Assembly (NCBI RefSeq): GCF_000169375.1
Contig: NZ_AAXY01000018.1
Span: forward strand, 1 to 64,000
Direction: 5' to 3'
DNA: 64,000 nucleotides
DNA from: Marinobacter sp. ELB17
GTDB lineage: Bacteria > Pseudomonadota > Gammaproteobacteria > Pseudomonadales > Oleiphilaceae
The first letter of the stretch is position 1. Each line of letters begins with the position of its first letter. Of this stretch, positions 57,968 through 64,000 are shown one piece after another. Made by a program: the position numbers and the translations under genes. Below the pieces are notes generated by a model. The model was given only the letters and a program-made list of their open reading frames with translations. It was not told the DNA's origin and ran no database searches.

Positions 57968-59008
57968 TCAGGCGATCAATGCCACCTTTAGCATTCCGCG
58001 CGCATTGGCATATTCGTCAACGACGATTAAACCGAACTCTTCTTTCCAATCCTCAAATAAGGATTCTGTTAAAAGTCCACCGCCACCCACCAATAGAATG
58101 GCCTCATACTCAGCCATGTTAGGAAGCTTTGCCTGCGTGAATTTTTTAATCTCATTCACAATGGGCTTAGCGGCTTCTTCAATAATATGCTTAACTGGAA
58201 TGACTCTATTTCCAGCATCAATGCCCACCCCTGGAAATTCAATGGAGCCTGTTTCAAAGGCTTCAGTGACCATCCAATCTGCTGCGTGCTTCATCTTAAA
58301 CCCAAGCTCGCGAAGGTAGTCAGCTAGCATCGGAGCAAAGCTAGTGCGGATATCGTACGTTCCTCGCTTCATCGTATCGCTGCTGGAATGGCGAATATTC
58401 ATATTTGGCATGACCGTCACCACCTCAAACGTACTGCCCCCAAAATCCATTACAGCAATAGGCGCCCTCATTTTTCGCGCTTGGCCTGAATTATCACGAA
58501 CAAGGTAATCAATAACAGCCGCCACGCCTTCAGACATTACACGGCTCTGGGTTACATTAGCAATTGGATCTAAAGGCCCGTCAGAAGAGGCAACTAAAGA
58601 AACAGGAACCAGCATGTTGGCTTTTTGCGCGTCAATTAAAGGTCTATTGAGAGAGCCGTCAATATTATAGAAATCGCGAAATGGTAACGCAGTTGTTAGG
58701 TGGACTTCTTGGCCACCAGCCACACCAGCTTTATACAGCCCATGACTTACCAGCGTTCTGTTTTCCTTACTACTTCCATATTCATCATACCTGAGAGGTA
58801 TTTTGTTGTTGATCGTTGGATCGACAACCAAGCGAACACCCTCTGTTTCATACATGCCAACCAGCTGACCATCCATTGTGCTCATGACTTCATGCTTAGA
58901 TCCAATGACAACTGGGTACTTGAATGTTCGGATGACATCCCCATCCCAATACGCTACCTTGTGATCGTAGTAACCGTTATCAACCGCTATGCTTAAAGGG
59001 CGTTTCAT
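57968..59008 (-). CDS. parM: ParM/StbA actin-like partition ATPase
   Basis: 346 residues with an actin-fold ATPase layout. Phosphate 1 loop is SIAVDNGYYDHKVAYW. Phosphate 2 loop is VMDFGGSTFEVVTV. The adenosine loop AILLVGGGGLLTESL is followed by the C-terminal ANARGMLKVAL. These match the StbA/ParM family, which polymerises to push plasmid copies apart. Usual length is 320-340. It is embedded behind dotD-dotC-dotB-icmT in the same direction with a 13-base gap, so partition and secretion genes share a transcript. The likely centromere is the 11-bp array at 62100. Confidence 0.85.
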   Translation of the reverse strand: MKRPLSIAVDNGYYDHKVAYWDGDVIRTFKYPVVIGSKHEVMSTMDGQLVGMYETEGVRLVVDPTINNKIPLRYDEYGSSKENRTLVSHGLYKAGVAGGQEVHLTTALPFRDFYNIDGSLNRPLIDAQKANMLVPVSLVASSDGPLDPIANVTQSRVMSEGVAAVIDYLVRDNSGQARKMRAPIAVMDFGGSTFEVVTVMPNMNIRHSSSDTMKRGTYDIRTSFAPMLADYLRELGFKMKHAADWMVTEAFETGSIEFPGVGIDAGNRVIPVKHIIEEAAKPIVNEIKKFTQAKLPNMAEYEAILLVGGGGLLTESLFEDWKEEFGLIVVDEYANARGMLKVALIA

Positions 59009-59021
59009 AAATTCTCCAGTT

Positions 59022-59348
59022 TTAATATCTGCGTCCGCGCAAGTGATCCCACGCCCATTTTTTCTGTCTCAGAAAATGAGCCGACTCGACCTTCCAATAT
59101 CCACCATTCATCAGTATTCGTGCTCGCCTTATTATATCAACCCAGCGGTTTGCTCGTTTCTTGGTTTTATAAATATCCAAAAAGAAATTGATAAAGGCAA
59201 TTTTAACAACCATCCCGTAAGGGAATATAACGAGGAACAAAAACGGTATGACGCCCGTTACTGAAACAAAACCAGCAACTGTCGCTCGCTGTGATTTATT
59301 TGCCCAAATTATAGGGTTCCCGTCGATTTCAACTAAATGCAACTTCAT
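59022..59348 (-). CDS. icmT: IcmT/TraK-like small membrane protein
   Basis: 108 residues. An N-terminal stretch MKLHLVEIDGNPIIWANKSQ is followed by a hydrophobic pair of helices (TGVIPFLFLVIFPYGMVVKI) and a basic C-terminus (ARILMNGGYWKVESAHFLRQ). The start overlaps the dotB stop (TAATG). In IncI plasmids the order traH-traI-traJ-traK corresponds to dotD-dotC-dotB-icmT. That is exactly the order here, and it is the main reason for the name. The sequence itself is only weakly suggestive. Confidence 0.5.
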   Translation of the reverse strand: MKLHLVEIDGNPIIWANKSQRATVAGFVSVTGVIPFLFLVIFPYGMVVKIAFINFFLDIYKTKKRANRWVDIIRRARILMNGGYWKVESAHFLRQKKWAWDHLRGRRY

Positions 59349-60463
59349 TATGCAGTCTCTGCCTTGAAACGCTCGTAAGTGGAGATGTCAATCAAACCAT
59401 CGTCGTAATGCCTTTGAATATCGAGCATTAATGGATATCCCTGAGCCTTAACCATCTCAGCCATCACTTGGTTTAACTTACTCTCCGAAGTGTCGTACAA
59501 AATACGCCGCATATCGTCAGTCAGGATGAGCACTTCCCGGGCTGCACAGCGCTTCCCGTCTACCGTAGGGATTAGAACCTGATAGCATATTAATCGTGTC
59601 GAACCAATAAGGCCTGCCAGGGCCCTGGCACGCTGGCCCTCTGGAAACACAGATATCATGCGACCAAACATTTCCGACGCAGAGTTTACGTGGACGGTTG
59701 TGTAAACCGCATGACCTGTTTCAGCGTTATGCAGAGCGCCCTCAATGGTCTCCTTATCTCGGGCTTCGCCAAGAATGATAATATCAGGATGCCGCCTTAA
59801 CGCATTTGAAGTTGCATGGACGTAGCCTTGAAGGTCGCTATAAGCATCGCTTTGAGCGATACGGCCCGTTTTGTTCGGGATCGCTCTAAAATCAAATTCT
59901 ATAGGACTTTCATACGTCAATATCCGCTTTGCTTCCTCTTGTGTCGCCAATTGACGAACCACTCCGCCCAGCAGCGTCGTTTTACCAGACCCAGTAGCAC
60001 CACCAATAATTACGATTCCAGTGCGTGGGAACAGATGCTCAACGAGATACGCCGGAACCTTCTGAGCTTCAAGTGTAGGCGGTATTTGGGCTATGCTACG
60101 CATTGTTACGTCAATCCCAATTGGATTGGAATGCATGCCCATGGCAGCGGTCGCATTGACACGGAAGCGATAGGTTGTCTTCCTATCTTTCTTCACGGCG
60201 TAGGTAAAGTTGTGATCTATTCCCTGCTGAAGAGTGGCTGCGCTGGAAACCTTGTGCATGTCATTGAGAATTGACTCAACCGTATCGATTTCAAGTGGCC
60301 GGCACCCAACATCAATAATGCGCCCGTGCCTTTGTACCGCCAGAATCTCGTTGTCTTGAAGGAGCACGTCATCAATGCCCCACTCATACAAGGCGAGCAG
60401 CGCAGCGTTCCATTTACTCAGCGTGAATGGGTGATCGTCATCAATGATCGGCTTGTCGTTCAT
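59348..60463 (-). CDS. dotB: DotB/TraJ secretion ATPase
   Basis: 371 residues. Walker A GATGSGKTT is at 155-163. The Asp box region (TYESPIEFDF), Walker B (DIIILGEARDKETIEGAL) and His box (TGHAVYTTVHVNS) follow. This is the PilT/VirB11-like hexameric ATPase pattern. DotB and IncI TraJ lie in this family and drive assembly and substrate passage at the cytoplasmic base of the channel. The length is typical (DotB 377). It sits five bases after dotC in the leftward operon. Confidence 0.9.
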   Translation of the reverse strand: MNDKPIIDDDHPFTLSKWNAALLALYEWGIDDVLLQDNEILAVQRHGRIIDVGCRPLEIDTVESILNDMHKVSSAATLQQGIDHNFTYAVKKDRKTTYRFRVNATAAMGMHSNPIGIDVTMRSIAQIPPTLEAQKVPAYLVEHLFPRTGIVIIGGATGSGKTTLLGGVVRQLATQEEAKRILTYESPIEFDFRAIPNKTGRIAQSDAYSDLQGYVHATSNALRRHPDIIILGEARDKETIEGALHNAETGHAVYTTVHVNSASEMFGRMISVFPEGQRARALAGLIGSTRLICYQVLIPTVDGKRCAAREVLILTDDMRRILYDTSESKLNQVMAEMVKAQGYPLMLDIQRHYDDGLIDISTYERFKAETA

Positions 60464-60468
60464 AAGCT

Positions 60469-61341
60469 CTAAAACTCCCCGAAAACTGGCTCTACGGACA
60501 ACGGAACAGAAGTCTCATAGTCAAAATTGGGGTCAAGTTCTGCGGCGTCTGCACTCACCCAGAGTGCTTCCCACATATCCAAGCTCTGGAATTTGAGAGG
60601 CACGGTAATCGAATAAACAATGTCGCCCGCGTTTACGATCTGGCCGTTTGCACCGTAGGTTAGCTCTGGCTCCGTGCCAACCATCATAGGTCGCTGAACG
60701 ATATTCCGGGTCTCCAGGATTCGATAGGTGATCCTGCCACGGATATCTCGAACCATAGTGTTGAGGTTGTTTTCCCAGATCATCTGGGCTTGTTCCAAAC
60801 CCGCTACCCAACCATCATCAATAGCCTTACTCCAAACTTCTCGTTCCTTTGCATTTTTCGGGAAGAGTGCTGGATGAGGGTCTTCAGGGTAAGCAAACTC
60901 ACGCCAAAGATACTCGCGCCACGTGGGAGGCTGGGTAATTGCGCGTGGGTTATCCGTAACTTGGTATTGGATTTCTACCGTTCTGATCTGTTGCTGATCT
61001 GGTGATACCTCAAATCGATCTCGAACCTCTACAATAGAGGGCAACAGCATGTGTTGGTCCACAATGAACGGCGCAAAGTTGGCTATCCTATCCAGGGTGC
61101 CTTCTTGGCTCTTAGTGATTGCAAGCAATTGCTCGTAGCGCCACGCAAGCGCAGACTGAGCACCAACGGCAAAAGCCGCCTCACGAACCGCCCTCACGCG
61201 AAATCCGTTATTCAGCAGGCCATCATCTTCCGGCTCACCCACAGTGTCGTAGTTGGTACGCGGCGAATCCAACTGTCTTATTTCGGTCAAGACAGGCGGA
61301 TTCTGTGCGGCTATCCATACATCTAAATCAACAGCATCCAT
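60469..61341 (-). CDS. dotC: DotC/TraI outer-membrane complex protein
   Basis: 290 residues from ATG 61341, which has GAGGTGG seven bases upstream; the in-frame ATG at 61401 lies inside dotD. DotC family blocks are clear: FRVRAVREAAFAVGAQSALA, PPTWREYLWREFAYPEDPHP, EVWSKAIDDGWVAGLEQAQM and RDIRGRITYRILETRNIVQRP. DotC is normally an outer-membrane lipoprotein that helps DotD place DotH. Here the N-terminus (MDAVDLDVWIAAQNPPVLTE) has neither signal peptide nor lipobox from either start, an unexpected loss. Coupled with dotD by a short overlap. Confidence 0.85.
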   Translation of the reverse strand: MDAVDLDVWIAAQNPPVLTEIRQLDSPRTNYDTVGEPEDDGLLNNGFRVRAVREAAFAVGAQSALAWRYEQLLAITKSQEGTLDRIANFAPFIVDQHMLLPSIVEVRDRFEVSPDQQQIRTVEIQYQVTDNPRAITQPPTWREYLWREFAYPEDPHPALFPKNAKEREVWSKAIDDGWVAGLEQAQMIWENNLNTMVRDIRGRITYRILETRNIVQRPMMVGTEPELTYGANGQIVNAGDIVYSITVPLKFQSLDMWEALWVSADAAELDPNFDYETSVPLSVEPVFGEF

Positions 61342-61351
61342 TATTACCACC

Positions 61352-61846
61352 TCACTGCGGATAGGTAATCTGAATGCGGCTATGGTCCGCATCGAGAACA
61401 ATCAGAGCACGACCGCCAGCCTGGTAAGACGCATCAACGAGAAATTCTGCCAAAGGCTTTTTCTCACGATTCATAGCCACTTGAACGGGAATGATCGGCG
61501 TCTTTCCCAATACCTGGGGCTCGTCGTAGCCAACCAGACGGGACAGACCTCTCAAAAAAGGCTCCAGCTCTCCGTAAAAATCCTCTTGCAACACAACCTT
61601 CTTGTGCCATTCCTGGGGGAAGTCCTCAAGTTCATAGTCCAGCTCGCTGCCAATACCATCAGCAGACATTCGGGCTGATTCGGCATAACTGAGCGTGCGG
61701 TACGACTCACTAATGTCGTTAGCGGCCTCGGACAGCTTTACGATCGCAGGGTCAACCGTCAGGTTTACCCGATTGGGCGTAGCGCACCCCTGAACCATCA
61801 GTCCTGAAATCGCTACAGCAAGAAGTGTTTTAAATCCTGGCTTCAT
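61352..61846 (-). CDS. dotD: DotD/TraH lipoprotein of type IV secretion core complex
   Basis: 164 residues. The lipoprotein signal MKPGFKTLLAVAISGLMVQG is followed by C21 (lipobox VQGC). The mature part holds the family features: LSEAANDISESYRTLSYAES in the N-terminal helix, then LEPFLRGLSRLVGYD and the C-terminal secretin-like small domain IIPVQVAMNREKKPLAEFLV, followed by DASYQAGGRALIVLD. GAGG stands nine bases before the ATG. It leads the dotD-dotC-dotB-icmT-parM-parR operon, behind the 13-mer motif shared with the exonuclease promoter. Confidence 0.88.
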   Translation of the reverse strand: MKPGFKTLLAVAISGLMVQGCATPNRVNLTVDPAIVKLSEAANDISESYRTLSYAESARMSADGIGSELDYELEDFPQEWHKKVVLQEDFYGELEPFLRGLSRLVGYDEPQVLGKTPIIPVQVAMNREKKPLAEFLVDASYQAGGRALIVLDADHSRIQITYPQ

Positions 61847-61883
61847 TGTCGAAAATCCTCGAACGGTTTATGTGCTTAATGTA

Positions 61884-61896
61884 GGTCATACTACCA
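61884..61896 (-). promoter_or_regulatory. Shared 13-mer upstream of dotD operon
   Basis: On the minus strand this reads TGGTAGTATGACC, identical to 45743-45755. It lies 37 bases before the dotD start, a promoter or operator position. Confidence 0.5.
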
Positions 61897-62099
61897 TGTG
61901 CCACATCAACACCCGCTCTCGGTGCTATAAAATGGTTCATAACTTTTCCACTTTCCCACCTCTTAAACTGAAAAACGGACTCCGCCTGAAGCAATCACTG
62001 CAATTCACTGCATCAAAACCCATACCAAAAAGCGCCAGAACCCTCGCTGCCAGACGCTTCACGAGACTAATCACCAGTGAGCATCTGCCGCGCCTCCAC

Positions 62100-62495
62100 T
62101 TGCCTTCAACCTGCCTTCAACCTGCCTTCAACCTGCCTTCAACCTACCTCTAACCTACCTCTAACCTGCTTTCAACCTTGCTCCAACCTGCGTTCAACCT
62201 CCTTTCAACCTCCTTTCAACCTCCTTTCAACCTGCCTTTAACCTACCTTTAACCTCGGTCTAACCTGCCTTTAACCTACCTCTAACCTGCTTTCAACCTT
62301 GCTCCAACCTGCCTTTAACCTCCTTTCAACCTGCCTTTAACCTACCTTTAACCTCGGTCTAACCTGCCTTTAACCTACCTCTAACCTGCTTTCAACCTTG
62401 CTCCAACCTGCGTTCAACCTCCTTTCAACCTGCCTTTAACCTGCCTTTAACCTCGGTCTAACCTGCCTTCAACCTTGCTTTAACCTGCGTTCAGC
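62100..62495 (+). repeat. Array of 36 tandem 11-bp repeats (candidate centromere)
   Basis: 396 bases divide into exactly 36 units of 11 bases with no insertion or deletion. The consensus is CT-NNNNNN-AAC, with a few recurring hexamers (gccttt, acctct, gctttc, tgctcc, cggtct, cctttc). Units 13-19 repeat as a block in units 22-28. Eleven-base direct repeats are the form of the R1 parC centromere bound by ParR. The array lies just upstream of the operon ending in parM-parR. An iteron origin is the alternative. Confidence 0.85.
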
Positions 62496-62804
62496 TGGTC
62501 AATGAAACCAAAATGTTGCTTATTTGGGCGTATGACCAACCAATTTTGAGAGTATTTAAACCTCTGAACCACCATATTGGTTTATTCAATGGTAGGCTAT
62601 ACGAAGTCGTAGGGTAAATATTAAAACTGCCTCTTGGGGTAAAGATAGCTCTTAAAAACTGCATTACATCTATAAAGTTAGGGTTAAAACACCCACCCAA
62701 GGCAGCGGGGTAAGAGTTCAGCCGGAAGCAAGAAATTAGGCATACAACCTCACTCATGCCAAGCGACAAAGAATTTACAACCAAAAACACCCTGGAAAAA
62801 CCTC
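62496..62804. other. Intergenic region without supported gene
   Basis: AT-richer, single-copy sequence between the 11-bp array and the recombinase gene. A leftward open frame of 99 codons (62790-62491) has no ribosome binding site and atypical composition, and I do not accept it. No clear promoter is visible. Confidence 0.3.
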
Positions 62805-63911
62805 ATGCAAATACTGATCAACCTCGACAGCACACACCCGATCTTCCCTGGCGATGGCATAGAGCCCAGAGCCAAGGCACTGATGGAAAGCTACATAAAG
62901 GAGCGCTTCTTCGACAGCCTGATGTACCAGGAGGAAGTACAGAAGGACTTCGCAGTATGGCTTGAGGCTCACCAGTCAGGCTCAACCGCCAGCCTGCAAA
63001 CCAAAAGACAGGAGATCCGTAAGATCCGCTCGGCAGCCGAGAAAGGGATCAACACGGCTACCCTCTTCCGTGAAATGGATCGCCTGCACTTCGATGCTCG
63101 TAACAACGTCCCTGACAAGCAGACTAACTTTGCCCTGTCTCATCTGATCGACACGGACTTCATCAACCGCATGGCCAAGGAAGCCCAGGACTTGAGTGCA
63201 TCACTTACCCAACGCCGCGGCCTTATGTTGTTCGGGGCAACTCTCATGGTGGGTATCCGTACATCGGAATGGACCACCGCTCGTCTGATTCAAGACAACC
63301 CACCAGTGCTTCCCGGGGAAACCACAGCGCACCCTATTCTGGTTGTCCAGACTGTGAAAACTCGGAACTCCGATCCTGACCCGCGTTATCTGGTACTGGA
63401 GGGTTTCAGCCGAGGCGCCCTGGGTATGATCGAGGCATGCGTAGAAATGACAGCCACCATGAACAACGGCCACTTAGGCCAGCTTGTCCGTGGCATGAGG
63501 CAAGCCATGATTCGCATTACAGACGACCCGGCCGCACTTGAGCTGATTGAGCACATCGACATGAAGACCGCCCGCAAAATATTTACTGTGGAATCCCGAC
63601 GCGAGAACAGGAGCCCCGAGGCGGTATCCGCGGCTCTTGGTCACACCACCACGAATAACCTTCGCTGGTATGCCCAGGGCGACACTCACTGCGATCGGAT
63701 CACCGACATACCGCTCGCTCGGGCCAGCCTGAACGCCACAAAAAAAATCCGTGACCCGTTGGCCGAGTTCAACGAACGCAAACAGTTGGCTGGCGGTAAA
63801 TCTCTTACGGGTTATCCAGACCTCGGCATACAGACTCCCGGTTCCGATCAGGACACCCAGAACAATGCCACTCTAGCCGACCGACTTTTGAACAATCAGG
63901 GCAACCGGTAA
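62805..63911 (+). CDS. Divergent tyrosine recombinase (plasmid integrase-like)
   Basis: 368 residues. The N-terminal 110 are helical and could be the arm/core-binding part. The catalytic half shows GATLMVGIRTSEWTTARL (box I Arg in GIRTSEW), then HIDMKTARKIFTVESRREN, SPEAVSAALGH and NNLRWYAQG (box II-like Arg, LGH and the nucleophile Tyr). The canonical H-x-L-R is altered to T-A-R-K, so it is a divergent member. The C-terminal 60 residues are polar and disordered. It lies beside the 11-bp array and could resolve multimers near the centromere or mediate integration. ATG 62805 has no strong ribosome binding site. Confidence 0.6.
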   Translation: MQILINLDSTHPIFPGDGIEPRAKALMESYIKERFFDSLMYQEEVQKDFAVWLEAHQSGSTASLQTKRQEIRKIRSAAEKGINTATLFREMDRLHFDARNNVPDKQTNFALSHLIDTDFINRMAKEAQDLSASLTQRRGLMLFGATLMVGIRTSEWTTARLIQDNPPVLPGETTAHPILVVQTVKTRNSDPDPRYLVLEGFSRGALGMIEACVEMTATMNNGHLGQLVRGMRQAMIRITDDPAALELIEHIDMKTARKIFTVESRRENRSPEAVSAALGHTTTNNLRWYAQGDTHCDRITDIPLARASLNATKKIRDPLAEFNERKQLAGGKSLTGYPDLGIQTPGSDQDTQNNATLADRLLNNQGNR

Positions 63912-63968
63912 TCCGCCAGCAGTAATGCGGGCAGCAAAAAAGCACCTCGGGCTAACCTGCGTTATAAA

Positions 63969-63975
63969 TAGGCCA
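63969..63975 (+). promoter_or_regulatory. TAGGCCA half-site near right edge
   Basis: TAGGCCA occurs in the intergenic sequence after the recombinase gene, as at 12716, 12759 and 18821. A downstream gene beyond the window may be its target. Confidence 0.25.
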
Positions 63976-64000
63976 ACCTAAACCGACACATTGAGGCAGC

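Noticed and set aside
62100..62495. CRISPR array
   Set aside because: Repeats are 11 bases with no spacers and no cas genes nearby. They are continuous phased repeats.
62491..62790. 99-codon leftward open frame beside the repeat array
   Set aside because: Atypical composition and no translation signals. It partly overlaps the end of the array.

Overview
The window looks like part of a large conjugative plasmid, or a plasmid-like integrative element, from a gammaproteobacterium. Three things support this. There is a Dot/Icm-type (IncI-like, MPF_I) conjugation system. There is an actin-type partition pair. There is also a MvaT-type H-NS protein, a family known mainly from Pseudomonas, Marinobacter and relatives. 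A marine genus such as Marinobacter is plausible, but the sequence alone does not prove it. I found no rRNA, tRNA or CRISPR array, and no relaxase or classical Rep protein.

Layout. 1-1.1 kb: broken insertion sequences (an IS21-family istA running off the left edge, next to a tnpB remnant). 1.4-12.5 kb: two identical 3,218-bp Tn3-family elements (transposase only, 49-bp inverted repeats) in direct orientation. They flank a 3.4-kb segment carrying a nuclease remnant, TraX, a small lipoprotein, MvaT and a truncated acidic protein. The genes at all four outer edges are cut by the inverted repeats. 12.7-22 kb: DNA metabolism (Upf1-type helicase, DnaG primase, UvrD/Rep helicase, RdgC). 22-25 kb: a DotO/IcmB (TraU) ATPase translationally coupled to rdgC. 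25-38 kb: accessory genes, including an SSB-like protein behind a repeat/operator region and a 2,567-residue methylase-helicase polyprotein. The low-complexity linker of that polyprotein contains a second long reading frame. 38-45 kb: transfer genes (lytic transglycosylase, DotM/IcmP, DotL/IcmO coupling protein, a membrane protein with a peptidoglycan-binding domain). 45.8-49 kb: a YqaJ/lambda-type exonuclease and three small genes. 49-57 kb: a five-gene leftward operon of mostly exported proteins, then rightward DotA/TraY. 57.4-61.8 kb: a leftward operon dotD-dotC-dotB-icmT-parM-parR that joins secretion and partition genes. 62.1-62.5 kb: 36 consecutive 11-bp repeats in perfect register. 62.8-63.9 kb: a divergent tyrosine recombinase.

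How it fits together. DotL, DotM, DotO, DotB, DotA, DotC, DotD and the IcmT-like protein form much of a type IV secretion machine. The core-channel subunits DotG, DotH and DotI are not seen and presumably lie outside. RdgC, the YqaJ exonuclease, the helicases, the primase and the SSB-like protein would handle incoming or replicating DNA. The methylase-helicase resembles DarB-type anti-restriction proteins. The 11-bp array has the architecture of a parC-type centromere and lies directly upstream of the operon that contains parMR. Short motifs shared between promoters (a 13-mer, a TAGGCCA palindrome or half-site, and CTATAGAMC) hint at a plasmid-wide regulatory circuit.
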